Of a stretch of DNA of 64,000 bases, positions 47,127 to 60,300 are shown in pieces. This DNA is from Acanthaster planci. Its lineage: Eukaryota > Echinodermata > Asteroidea > Valvatida > Acanthasteridae. The notes under the pieces are model-generated. The model ran no database searches and was not told where the DNA came from. It worked only from the letters and a program-made list of their open reading frames with translations. How positions within the stretch are numbered: the stretch's first letter is position 1; every line of letters begins with the position of its first letter. The stretch is from NCBI RefSeq assembly GCF_001949145.1, contig NW_019091385.1:2544732-2608731 (forward strand), read 5' to 3'. Position numbers and translations under genes: made by a program.

Positions 47127-48559
47127 CTGATACACAGAGCCCTTAAATGGCGCTCTTTCATCAGGCAGGAGCTAGGCACCCGTGGCCATGGAAATCACAG
47201 AGATTTGTATGAGATTAGGAGTGCACCCACGCATATGGACCAGAAATATGTCCGCTGAGCTCATTAATAAGAGTTATACATAACTATTCTATATTTGAGA
47301 GCCATGGGATTGGGGAATTGAAGAAAATGGCTCTGTACCTCTGGCCCGGACTCAGGGCTTCAAATTCTGAGCAATATGAATGCAGTCAGATCCGAAAGAG
47401 GCACTATGGAGCCTGAAAGTTGACCCCTGATGGCGCGCTTCCGGAACCCTTGGATAGGAATAATAACGTGCAAAGATTTTAGAATTTGTAATATTTTTTC
47501 GTTCGATTACTTCTTAAAAAATCTAACTCCCAAAAGGGGTGTTGGAAAAATTTCTATATCAATTTATAGAAACTGAAAAATCACCTGACCTAAAAAAAAA
47601 TCACCTGCCAAAAACTGACCCATCGCTTCCGAAAATCTAAAATGCATAAAGAACAGTGCAATGCGGCAGTCTCGTACGCAGATAAACATTTACAGTTTGA
47701 AATTTTATGGTAGTCTGTCAGTAAAATTTTTAGAATATTATAAGATAATAAACTTAAAGCAATATTCTACTTTTACGAAAAATTCTAATAAAAAATTCTA
47801 ATATGTTATCTAACCTTTGCTGACAACAACTACGTGATGTCAGCTCACCGGAATCTGGAACCCATCAACTGCAGGTAGATATTTAATCTTTGCAACGTTG
47901 TACAATCTCGTTTTCACGAAAGCACGGGGAGTGAAAACAAACGTGCGTGAACAAGGAGACCTAGGTACGATTTCGCCGGACGTGAAAGGTCGTTACGGAA
48001 ATTCGTTTTTTACTCATCTCCAGGTGACTTTACCCAAATATTATTTGACGAAGACAAAGTTAAATTCCAACACGAGTGTTTCATGAGGTGGTTTGAGTTA
48101 GGAATTATTCTTCCAAAAGTTATCGAACGTGATAGGACGGCCCAATGTAAAATCCCCATGGGCAGACCGCGCGAGGATTCCGGAAGCTAGCTGCGTGACC
48201 TATACTTTCAGGCTCTATTTAGCCGTTTTGAAGAGGGATGCATTTTGAAAATGGCTACTTTTCCGGGCAGTGAAATTCCCTTTATTTTAGGAGTGGTCTG
48301 CTGTGGGTGAGAATTTCTCAAAAATCATCGGTCAACCCACAAAAATTGAAAGGAACACGAAAGACGACATGTCAAATATCATTTTGCTGTCCAGCTTGGA
48401 CACCTGTGAGAGTTGTATTTTAGAAATAATTTTGAAATAAAAGGATTTATCATTGGTGTCTATGGGAATAAATTTTTAGGGGTGCATCCTTCGACGTATG
48501 AAACATGCATGCCTCGAATCACATGGGAATCAATGCAAAACAGCTCCACCTGGAGTCTC

Positions 48560-48676
48560 AAGTGATTCGTTATTCGGATTAGCAATTCATTATTACGAAT
48601 TAGTAATTCGTTATTACGAATTAGTAATTCGTTATTTCGGATACTAATCCGAAATAACGAATTAGTAATTCGTCAT
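48560..48676. repeat. ~21-bp tandem array, right member of an inverted pair
   Basis: Units such as TAATTCGTTATTACGAATTAG are the reverse complement of the 46890 array. The final 35 bases flip orientation about a centre near 48638 to make a local palindrome (GTTATTTCGGA / TCCGAAATAAC). Confidence 0.75.
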
Positions 48677-49110
48677 TCATCTATTGTCGAACGTCCATGA
48701 CTTAACCCTAACACTCCTCAACCCTTCACCTGTTGGAGGACTGAGGACTGTTGGGGTTAATGTAGACACAAAATAAATGAACTCGCACACGCAGAATCCC
48801 AAAGGATCCCAAACTGACCTTGAATTCTTTCTGCGTTTATCTTTTTCCTTGCCTGTTTCGATGGAAATCTTGGGGCTTGTGTACTGATTTCATGGATGGC
48901 ATGGCACATTTTTAATTTACAAATAGGCTATTAATCACTGCTCGCATACATAGCAAGATCGTATAATCCACTCTCTCTGAATAGATCTAGAGTGACGTCA
49001 CAAGAGTGCTTTAATCTACAGAAACACAGCTGGTTGCAGCTACACTTTCGACAGCCGGACACACTGCCAACGGCAGCATCTCCGTACATAGCAACAGCAG
49101 CACACCAAGC

Positions 49111-50426
49111 ATGGTCGAGCAGGCAGAAGCAATGACCCAACGAGCCGGCAAGATGCTGGACTACGTCGTGCAGAACGCAGTGGAGGGAGACGCAGCAAGC
49201 ATCATACGCGCCGCTGACGACTACGGCTACAAGTGCGAACAGATGATGCACGTTGGTGCCATGAAAGGTATTTTGGTTGGATGGGGAAACAAGACTGTCA
49301 GACCTTGTGCAGATGGGTTAACTCATGGCCAGTTGTGCATTAACCAAAAACAACTTTAAATCGGCAGAGTTCCATATTCCCGGTAACAAATACCTGCACC
49401 TTTCGCATGTATTCATGAATACACGGTTCAAGCTAAGGCAGCGCAGAGGATGTGTTTTCTTGATACAATGTCCAAATTTATTAAAAACTTCTTTTGAATC
49501 CTGGTAAGGTTACGTGACTGGACTCTTAAAAATTTCAAGAGGGAATAACTGAAAAGAAAGTGGCCATGGCTATGACTCAGCGCATGCATGCTTACTTTGA
49601 AGCGAAGTTTTGAAGCAACATGTCACCCTGGGTCCCCTCCCCCTTTCCACGTCAGGTGAAATAGTCCGGACAGTCGTCAAAGAGCTAGCCCCAAAAGTTG
49701 CTTTGGAACTGGGCACCTACTTTGGCTACTCAGCCGTGCTGACTGCTAGTGTCATGCCCGAGGACGGCCAGCTTCTGACGGTCGAGTTCAACGAGAAAAA
49801 CGCTGACATCGCCCGAAAGTTTATACAATTTGCCAGAATGGACGATAAAGTAAGACGGAATAGTCTTGATTCTTTTGACTTTTGAATATGAAACATGACA
49901 GGGAAGCACAAAGTGTTAAGCAAAAACATATGAACGAACTAGGGAGCGACAGTCAATCGTACATAAATTAAAATTGCTTTCGTCCTAAGTTGTTTTTTAT
50001 ATATATAGAAATGACTTTCCCGTGAGGCTGACTCTTTACATCGAGCCGCATTATTTTAAGAGAGAGAACTAGAAGTCAAAATAGTCCCGGTATTTCGAAT
50101 TCCCTCAACAGGTAACCCTTATTCAAGGAGATTCTCGCGAGGTCATCAAACTAATGCACGAAGTCTACCGCGTCAAGACATTCGATTTCGTGTTTTTGGA
50201 CCACTGGAAAGACGTCTACAAGCGTGATCTCAAACTTCTTGAGGAAAATAGCCTCCTCCACAAGGGCACTGTGATCCTGGCTGATAACATGATCAGGCCA
50301 GGATCTCCAGCATACTTGAAATACGTGGAGACCTCGGATTGGTACCAGACCGAACGGAAGTACTCCAAGTTACAATATTCGAAGGATGACGATGCGCTGG
50401 CCAAGTCTGTGTATTTAGGACCTTAA
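49111..50426 (+). CDS. Divergent catechol O-methyltransferase paralog 3 (COMT3)
   Basis: Third COMT family gene. Exons 49111-49267, 49656-49849 and 50112-50426 have GT-AG borders and phases matching paralogs 1 and 2, and give 221 residues with no membrane anchor. The fold motifs remain: LELGTYFGYSAV, LLTVEFNEKN, FLDHWKDVYKRD with the metal Asp and catalytic Lys, and LADNMIRPGSP. Three normally conserved positions differ: GDKKG is GAMKG, the GYCGYS-type loop has Phe for Cys, and the Glu equivalent to human E199 (present in COMT1 and COMT2) is Gln (KLQYS). It probably still binds SAM and metal, but substrate choice or rate may differ. ATG 49111 is followed within a few residues by family-like sequence. 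Likely polyadenylation signal AATAAA at 50817. Confidence 0.92.
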
Positions 50427-50816
50427 TCCATTCGCCTATATCCACAGATTACAGGACCCCAGACGGATGGGATGCTTTGTTCAGGTTGCTTGACGTAATT
50501 TCCTCGAAGGTTTCTTCCCTAATTATGGTAATAATTATTTCTTTTAAACTATAACATTTTTGTGTGGCAGACTTTCAGCAGGGTTGTAGTATATTATTAT
50601 AGGCTATGTAGCACTGTTTCTATCCATCGTGTCTCCTAATGAAGTCAACTATAAACGCAAAGTAGCGCGGTACAATTAAGCGTACAATAGGCCATTTGGG
50701 GCGGCTGACAGTGAACAATTTTAAAAGTGACTCCTATTAAGAATATTTTGTGAAACTTTCTTTATTCGTATAGTTTATTCTAGCTTAAACGAACGCTGAA
50801 AACATCACAACCGTGC

Positions 50817-50822
50817 AATAAA
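50817..50822 (+). terminator. Candidate COMT3 polyadenylation signal
   Basis: AATAAA about 390 bases after the COMT3 stop on the plus strand. Confidence 0.45.
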
Positions 50823-53504
50823 AGCTACCAATCATAATGCACGCATGAAATACGTTCAAATATTGAGAAACAAAACAGGCATTGTGCACGGCGTGTAAAT
50901 ATCAACTCTTTTCTCGTTTGTTTCTATATTTTTTAAAAAGTCTAGCATCTATTTGTTTCTTTAACCTACTAACTACACGTTTTCATGCATGTGACAATAT
51001 AAGCTGAAAATACACATGGAGCAAAATAAGGAAATGGGGGGGCAGAAAAGGGAACAAAAGAAGAATCGAATCAGAAGTTACAGACTGACAGTAGTCACTC
51101 GGCACAATATAAGTTTAATATCATTCGTCTTTCCGCGCATAGGCCCCCACCAACATCACATAATACATGTATCTTAAAGTTGGTATTAAGCATGGGTTGA
51201 TGACAATTAGGTTTAAACCTGTTTATCGGTCCATCGTCCGGTGGCACGAGCAGTCTTTTTCATATTGGATCGGGTTTCTTCAGGGCGTCTTCTTGAATGT
51301 ATCATAAATTAACCTTGCGATTCTTCTAGGACCTATATACTGATTTCAATGTTTATAAGGGGGCATACTTGGGTATTTTGTGCGATGACCAATGATATTT
51401 ATGATTTGCTAAAAGGCAGTACTATTATAGGCCTGTAGGCTACAACATATATTCAAATTTTGCTGTGTTAAGGTTGATTAACAATATTATCTCCATTACG
51501 TCCAATTATACATAAAGGTACAAAAACTTGAAAAAATATCACTATGTGTAAACGTTTATTAATTTGTGTACTGTAATTTTGTTGTTTTCGCTTAGTTTTG
51601 CTCAGATATGAATCAAAGCGTTAACACTTTCAATGCAACCCTTTGCCAAATGCACACGGGGTTTTAACAAGGCCTGCAATAACGACGCATGCAAGCTTAT
51701 CAAAAACAAACAAAATAAATAGACAAGCAAATAAGCAAACAGGCAAACGAACCAAGACGATACAAAACAAAACATTAAAAACGCATGGATAACATAACCA
51801 AGATACAAGAAAGCCCAGTGAACTTAAGGCGAGTTTAAAGCGATTTAGAAAAACGGGCAGCAAACCATGACGCGCAGTCAAGGACGTGACACTCGGAGCT
51901 CTACATTAACCGAGGAATGGAGAGGCTTTGGCCAGTTGAGATATCAACACTCAGGGCACAATGCAAATTGACCAGATACAAAGTTGGGACTGTACCAGCA
52001 TATTTCGAGCTTTACTGACCTCAATTTAGACAACAGTTCTTTTAGAAAGAATTAAACGCTAAGTCTAGCACCATCAGTTTAGACATGGTACAATTCCTGT
52101 CAAGACTCTACAGAAACAAATATCAAAACAGCAAAAGCACATCCTTTAATCCGTTCATAGTCTCCTCTTTGCAAAGGCCAATTGAGAAATAACAGACGGT
52201 CAAAAGCGTCAATACAATGGTCACTGGTTAATCAATGTCATCCGTTGCAACACACAAAAATGCGTTTTTCTTCAGTTAGTGTCATCTACAGAAAACCTGA
52301 CAAGTTATCAAGCTTCAGGCCTTTGTCTTAATATCAGACAGTCGTCAACTGATAGTAATACGTTGAGCAAATCTAGATTATTGGTTGACGTTTCTGACCT
52401 TGGTGTCACTGATTCGTGGCAAGTTCGCTATACATCCCGGTTTTCGGTTTGAAGTGTAGCTCTCCACTCGCCACACTGTTTATTTACAATCTAACGATAT
52501 GCCGTTTCCCTTGAAAATGAAGGTGTCACGGGCGATGATTTCTTTTGAATCTTGTTGACCTTTAAATTAATTTCTCTATGCTCTGTACTTTCTGCTGTTC
52601 AATTAAAGAAAAGATGGCCTTGCAACTGTTTTTATATGCTGGCTCTCCATAGTTTAATTAATAATGTGTACACTGCCCAGTATAAAGGCATTAAGAAAAA
52701 TAAAGTCATCTTGAGGTAATTAAACATGTTCAAGTTATACATATTACTTTATTGCACTCACATCAGCTTGAACGAAAGGGAGTTTTATGAATTTATGAAC
52801 CATATTTGGAACAGCATTTTTCTCACAAAAATCAAAATTATGCTCTGTATCCGTCTGCATTTATGCACTGCAAACATTGTGCCTCATATAACATCAGTAC
52901 ATTCATAAATGTACTCATCTGCAGCTATTTTTTACACGATCTGATATGGAGACAGTCAATCAACGGCCGGGAAAATTTCAGACAAGTTTCCACATTCTGG
53001 CTACATATTACCTTCCCCTCGAAAGCAATTTTGACGTGCATAAAAAATTGAAAACTAACAGTGAGACATCTAGTGTCCACTTCTGAAGGCACTCACATAG
53101 CACAACTAAACTAACACAAACTCAACAAGCGCCAACTCAATGTGAAATGAAATGAAACCAAGTAATCATGTACATGTAGATATAACCTAAACGGATAAAC
53201 GTTCAAATAAGGTACCCAGGGCCAAATACCATCTAGGGAAAAGGCTACATTACATGAACATGAATGCCATTAGATATCTGTTTTCGGGGGGTGTTCTGTG
53301 GACAGATTTTTTAAACCTTATTGCCATTTTTCCTGAGAAAAATTTACACAGTACATTTTAAAATAAATACGGCTGATTTTTTACGCATGTGATCAATGAA
53401 ATATTTCATATCATTTGTTTGGATCGTCTATTATGCAATGAAAACATAAAACAATCTTCACATGGAATGACCTCAGTTAATTGAATACCGGTACTATCAA
53501 TTAC

Positions 53505-53595
53505 CTTCACTGGTTGCTGACCAAACAGATTCACTGTTTGGGTATTCCAGGCTATGAACATCCTCCCTGAGGGCAGTTCTCCTCGTAGCCACTGC
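53505..53595 (-). CDS. Candidate downstream exon of the kinase gene
   Basis: On the complement, TACTACAG precedes an open 91-bp segment (AVATRRTALREDVHSLEYPN...) and GTAATT follows. Its entry phase (0) fits the proposed donor at 54371. The coding frame has no stop, unlike the other two frames. There is no domain match and nothing further downstream was found, so this is only a candidate. Confidence 0.3.
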
Positions 53596-54370
53596 CTGTA
53601 GTATGCAAAAGGGAAAAGGCAAAAAGAGTCATAGCTTTTCTCATACTTTTTTATTTACGCTTGTTTACAGCTCATGCCAGTATGCTATACAGCTTTGATT
53701 TAATGACACAAAAGTGAAAGCCTGGTTTAAAAAAATGGAAAGAGATGCCTTAATGACAGGCTGATCGGCAGGTTTCAAGTTCATTTACATAACATGCACT
53801 TTTATGATTTTACAGTCACTACACAGGATTTTTATGGTTAAATCTAATGACAAACTAAAGCCACCTTTCAATTTGGTCCCAACAATTACTGTCAATATGC
53901 AGTCAGTCATGGAAGACACTGTGTGTAATGTCAAAACAAGATGGAATCTGCAACCCCGAACAATTTTCTTGTAAACAGCCTTTTTAGGTAGTTATGTCCT
54001 TTCTTTAAGCTTAACTAGCATTTCATTTATGTCTGGTATCATTTCATTTATGTCTGGTATTTTGTTGACAATATTGTTGACAGTTATTAGCCATAAATGA
54101 GATTGGTGGGCTGACTAACTGGTACTCAAGCAAGAGGGGTGTTGTACTCCCGTCATGTCAATGTGTGAGTTTCCATTGGCTAACCCTGACGACTCCACAC
54201 AACTGGTAAAGTTAAACATGATCAAACTCTGCCAACTATCTATGTTTGCATAAAGTCATGATAACTTTTCCATGTGACTGCACATCATTGGTGACTGTAC
54301 AACGAGTCTAGGCTGAAGATGCCCCCTCCCCCAAAAAAATCAGGATTAGATAATGACATAAGTCTCGCAC

Positions 54371-57300
54371 TTTTTTCAGGATTTCTGCTATGCTGGTTAT
54401 CCGCTGCTCTCCAAGTTCAGAGAGACTTGGTAGCTGACTGGGATGGGGACAAGCCTCCGTGCTCCTGAGTTTCCTGCGTTGTGCAGCCAACAGACCAGAG
54501 TCCAGACTCACACGGCCTGCAAATGGCTGCTGACTGTCCTGGTACCTGGTCCTTGGGAAGGATGGACTCTGTCCGGGGTTCTGCTTATTGTTTCTGTTAT
54601 CAATGGGGGAGGGCTTTGCTACCATCAACTGGATTGGGGGTGGAGCTGGGACCTCTTGCCTTGCCATGCTGCGGCATATCCCTGCATCTTTTGGGGGAGA
54701 ACATGATGATTCCTCTTTAGTCTCTGTGGGTTGCCTGGATGAAGTCGGTGTCTGTTTACTATCATCCTGATTGAGTCTTAGTCTTGAGGCAGCATCACCA
54801 CTATCCTGCAGAGTTTGGTATTTATTACTAGAATCGGTTTCTTCATCCAGACTATCGTCTTCTATATCCTCACTGATAGAATCTGAAGTCAAAGCTAATG
54901 CAATCCTGTCATCCAGGTGCTGTTCACGGCCTCCTGAAGGTGACCTACTGCTATTCCTCCTGATTGGGTGGGCCTCGTCTGACACATCCACAGCCCTCTC
55001 ATGGGAGGCTAGCACAGCCTCATCAAGTTCTCGCTGCGTCATCTCTATGGATCCACCCACGAGGGCGATGATGGAGCGAGCCGATGCAGGATCTTCCATT
55101 GCCTCCCGAGGAATGTTGGCAGCTGACAGGAGAGACCGCCACTCCGGCGGGAATGCAAGAGCCTCAAGTGATATCAGAATGTCCTGCATTGGGGATGAAA
55201 CAAGCAACACAAGGATTCAATCATCAAGTCTGTGAAATGGATACTAAAATTCTAAAACTACTGTCACTATTGGGAATTTGAAAAGAATATTTACAACTTT
55301 TTATGCCATACTGTCTTTGTCTTGATGAAATGAAGCATATGGCTATAAAGTCCACTCAAAAGTATTCAAAAGAAAGTTAAAAACATTTTGCATATATTTA
55401 CCTCAGTATGGTCAATACAACAATATACATTCATATAATGCATTCATCTAGAAACCCATCCAAGGCCCCTACACACAGACAACAGTCATGCTCTAGACCA
55501 AGTGAAATAACTGGTGAACGAAATGAGATTTCAGTTTTCTCTTGAAGTTGTCCTGGGATATTTTTTGGGCAGAGTGCAGCTGGGAATTTTTTCCACATGG
55601 TAGGCACTGCTTTGGAGAAGACACACCAACCACAGTGGATAGTTCTGGCTCTTAGATCTGTTAACAAGTACGAGCCACAAGATCTGAGAACCCAACCTGC
55701 TTGCTTGAGGGAGATCAGCTGGCTAAGATACTGAGAAGGACCAGGCAAGACCCCAAATAGGAACTATTTAATGTTAAATGATACCCGTATTTAATGTTAA
55801 ATAGGATGTTAAATATTAAATACTATAAATGTTGCATTCCAATACGAAGTATTCAATGCTAAATCAAACTCATTCAAACATTTTACAACAATAGATAATG
55901 GTATTTAGAAAAGTCAAATTACCCTCAAATGCAGATAACCAGAAGGAGATGCGTAACTGAAGGTCTTGAATTTACTTTGTCACAGACATTCTTGACTGAA
56001 GGAAGCTCTTCATTTAAAGGTACACAGCACTACAGCACTACGATAAGCACCTTTAGCTCAACAGTTTGAAGCAGTTACTGTTCTGAATAATGATCAACGC
56101 CATGTCTGGCTGGGTGCCAAAAGGAGATGATCCCAGCTCTATGTAACAAATGATAGTGCATTTTGTGCAGTGCAGCTGCAAATTTTAATTTGTCATTGTG
56201 TGGTGGAAGAAATGCTGTCTACCTTGAAGGAGGGCCGTTTGTTGGGCTTGTGTTCCCAGCAGGATTTGATGAGGCATCGCAGGGGTTGGGGACAGGACTC
56301 AGGGATGTCTGGCCGCTTCTTTTTCTGCACTGCATCCAAGACCTGCATTACAAAGCAGTTTAAAGACTTGGTTCTGCCTAACTGAGACAGCCACGTTTGC
56401 TTGGGCTCATGTCCACGTACAAGGATACTCACATCTAAGGCTTTGAAACTCATGAAACTACAGAGAATATATAGCAATGTTACTTAAGTCTTGAAAAGTG
56501 GGTTCCATACCAATGTACCCCTTCACCATGACAATAACAGAATCTGGTTGCCACATTAAGGTTGAGCAAACCATATGGGCAGTGTTTGTGATCCAGATTC
56601 TGTATGTGTCAGTGCACTTTATCAGTGGATATGTTACATACTACGTGTGTAGTGCTGTTGCTCATGGACCGGGAATACAGCACAGCATCAGTGGAGGCAG
56701 TGGACTACCTCACCATGGGAGATCCAAACCTGCCTCACATAGTTTACATGACCTTGTCCATTCCAGACTGAATTGACAGGCCGATTCCATTTAGAAAGTA
56801 ATAAGAGACACAGGGATTGAACACACAGTGGATACTATTCAAGTTTGATATCTTTTCCCCCAGCATACCTGAAATACAGAGAGCCCTTTGTAAGGAATCA
56901 AGCCAGTCAGCATCTCCCACATGATAACACCAAAGCTGTACACATCAACCTAGTGGAACAAAAATCATGAATTTCCAGAAATAGTTTTGCAGGGAAGATA
57001 TTTACTTTCTTCATTTTAAAAGACACAAAGCTATTAGCTCTAACAATGGTTCTGTTATATGGAAAAAATGCCAGCATCCTCCTGTTCAAGCGCTTTCAGT
57101 CTGGTGTCCAGTCTGCATCATATGGCTTTGCCTGTACCTTGTCTGTGAGGCTGCTTGCAGTATTTTCCATCAGCTCCGGTGCCATCCATGCCGGCGTACC
57201 TTGAACTTTGCTCTTCTCCAGGCTTTCTGCCTCATGCCTGCAAGACAGTCAAGTTTTAAAAGACTAAGCTGCATCCACATCTCTTGTCCAGAGCTAGGCC

Positions 57301-60300
57301 CAAGTCTTCACTTCCTTGGAAATACACAGAAGCACACTGACAATAGACATAGTTGTAGCTCTGGAAGTCTGTTCCAGTCAAAGCCTAAATACTGAATATA
57401 ATGCAATGCTGAATTTACTTGCTGTGTGACAGCAATGTTTCTTAGAAGTCTATTTCAAGAAAGATTAGTGTTACAGACGTCAAAACCACTTGACCACCAA
57501 GTCTGATGGCAACTGGCAAGTAGATACTGCAATTCCAAATGAGGGGATTTTGTGGTAATGATCCAACCTTGTCAGCACTTCCAATGATCATATGCTGAAG
57601 TCATGAGAAATTAGCAACTGTATGCAAAAGGAATCATGGTTACTGGATGCTGAATGGATACACTGGTATAGGAGGGAACATTAAACAATCTGCATAAACA
57701 ATGCAATATAACCTGTACACCAACACAAAAAATAGTGCAACAATTCAAAACGAATGTCAACAAAAGCGTGCGAGTTTATCCTCCGTACAAGACAAAATAT
57801 CTTTGTCAGGATGCTTCACTTTTCAGCACTTTCAAGAAGTATTAAAAACTTTACCTGAGTTTAGCAAAACCAAAATCTCCAATTTTGGCCCTCCCGTGCA
57901 ATCCCAGCAACACATTCATGGACTTGAGGTCCAGATGCAGGACCTGGGGATGATGGCGGTGGAGGTAATTCATCCCCAGGGCAATGTCACGGGCAATCTG
58001 GTAGTAGGCAACATGGTCTAAAGAACCCCTGTGGGGAGTGGCATTGAAAACAGGTAGAGACAAATCCACATCACACATAATCATAATCATAAACCATCAG
58101 GGCAATGATGGCACAATGGAAATTCTCTGAGCTTGGAGTAGTACTGTGAATGTCATTCACAGTTAACGTTCTACTGCATGGTTGCTTTAATTTTACAGTC
58201 GTTAAGCACAAGATTGCACACATTTTTTTACATAATATCTGCAGTTCCTCATTCTGAATACTGACCCTAGAAGACTGAAACATGATCAATTTCAAACAAC
58301 ACAAAGTAAAGCAACCTACCTACAAAAAACACGCACATTTTCCCAAAACATTTTACACAAAATGTCAGCACTGTGATGCACAAGATCTTCTGGGAGTTTC
58401 TCACCTTAACTTGTCATGGATTCTAGCATACAAGCTACCACCAGCCATGTACTCCAGGACCATCAGGGGTAGTGTGCCAGTGGCACACACCCCTAGGAGT
58501 AGGACCACACGAGGATGCCTCAACTCATGCAGGAGACTCACCTGATGTAATCAAGGATTCAGATATATATCACAAAGTCAGGAAATGCACTTCAGCTTGA
58601 AAGAAGAGTTCACCAAGTTGCATGAAGAGAACTATTGAACAGTTTTATTAAAAATGTTCCACCAACCTCTTCTGCAAAATAGTTGCGGTCAGCAATATCC
58701 AGTGGAATCTTTAATCTTTTAATGGCGACCTCTGAACCATTGAAAAGGCCGTGGAACACTCTTGAGAATGTGCCCTCGCCAATAAGATCTGAAAGGAATT
58801 GGACAAATACCCTGTGAGTAATTTCCCCAGATTGATGAACGCAAACATGGCAGCCTCAACTTTTTAAGAGCCACTATTTAAGCACCAACAGGAGAAAAGA
58901 GTCTGGATACTCTACCACCCCTACAATTATTGGATTTCAGTGAGTTATCATTTCATCTTCAAAATTCTTACTGTACCTTCTTCGTGGTAGAGTATGTCTC
59001 TTTCTGGCAGTTCACAATTTTTGACTGGATCTCGGTGCTTCAGACGACCCAATTCAGACTCCAATAACCTGCAACAAATTACAACAGCAGAAAGTTACAC
59101 CCAACATTGTAATATCATACCAAAACAACTGAAGGATTGATTTCTAGAGCTTTCTAACTCATTTAGTTAGAAACGTTTTCGGTTGTATGCCATTTAAGGG
59201 TTCTTCACCTGATTTGTTTCTTGTGTTGTTCCTTCTGCTTCCGAACCTCCCGCATCAGCTCAGTCTTGGACATGGAGCTGTAAACCCCCCTGGCTGGGCC
59301 TGCACTCTTGATGTGGCCCTCTGCCCTAGTTGAGGCCCGTACCGGCTCCGAGGAGGCTGACACTGACGTGTGAGCGGCTGCCAGGTCCCTCCTCAGAGAT
59401 GCCAGTTGCTGCTGCAGCTTCTCCACTTGGCTTGCCACAGTGGATGCGAAGTCTTTATGTTGTAGTCCTTGGATCTGTTGGAGAAGCAAAGACGTCACTT
59501 CTGTGAGTATTCCACAGGGGGAGGGGGGAACATGGTTGGAAATTACAAACAGAAAGTTGTGGACTCACTTTTATTTCCAGGTCCTCAAGTCGTTCTTCAG
59601 GAGTTTGTCTCGGGCTCTTCCTGGCTCTGGGAGGTTCAGTGATCACATCATCTTGGTCAGTTTGATTCGATGACACAGATCTTGATAGAAGGGCTCCCCC
59701 TGGAAAAAAAATGAATTTTAAAACAGGGACAGAATGGTGCTTCAAAACAGTATAGTAAAGTAATGAAATTTATGCAATGGAGGCATTTTTAATACTTCAA
59801 AGTAAAAGAAATACCTTTCGAAAACAAGTTTTAATTTCTTTATAGTTTGGAAAAATACCGAAACCCAAAATTACAAAAACGATCCTAATCATGTTTTCCA
59901 CTAATCCTGAAGCTGAATCTTGAATCCTGAAATTTTTAAGCCAGAGAACCTTCTTTCAAATAAACTTTCTTCTATTTTCAGTTTCTTCATATGTTGGAAA
60001 TTTACTGAAACCCTCAAACTTTGAACAAATCTTGACTTATTACATCTTCTGCCAACCTTGAATGTTTAATTTCATGATATCTTTGGTTGGCAATCCGTCC
60101 GTCTCACTGCTTCGGTCCTGCAGCTCTTTAGCACTTGCCACCACTGAGGACAACTTCTCATCCACACCCTCTGATTCCTCCCCAGCTCTGCCCACTCTGT
60201 CCTCCCCCTCTCCAGCCTGCAACTGTTCAAGCTTCTCCTGTTGTCGTCTGGCATATTGCTGGGCCAGCCTGTCTCTTTCGGCCCGCTTGGCCTGTCGGAG

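Larger units (their letters stand above)
42224..49110. other. Repeat-rich region between COMT2 and COMT3
   Basis: 6.9 kb without a recognised gene. In order: COMT2 polyadenylation signal (42405), a ~40-bp tandem repeat (43598-43790), a second copy of the dispersed repeat with a 16-base gap, an unexplained minus-strand reading frame (44471-44761), a hAT-like MITE (45667-45836), an imperfect palindrome (46185-46320), and inverted ~21-bp arrays (46890-47126 and 48560-48676). The gene-free space is probably built from transposon insertions. Confidence 0.6.
50427..54370. other. Region between COMT3 and the kinase gene
   Basis: 3.9 kb without a confidently recognised gene. It holds the COMT3 3' UTR and, at its right end, probably the remaining 3' exons of the kinase. 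One candidate exon on the minus strand (53595-53505) is listed separately. The rest is AT-rich with no repeats that stand out. Confidence 0.5.

Noticed and set aside
54443-55281. Plus-strand frames opposite the kinase last exon
   Set aside because: Shadows of the minus-strand exon, which continues the kinase reading frame in phase.
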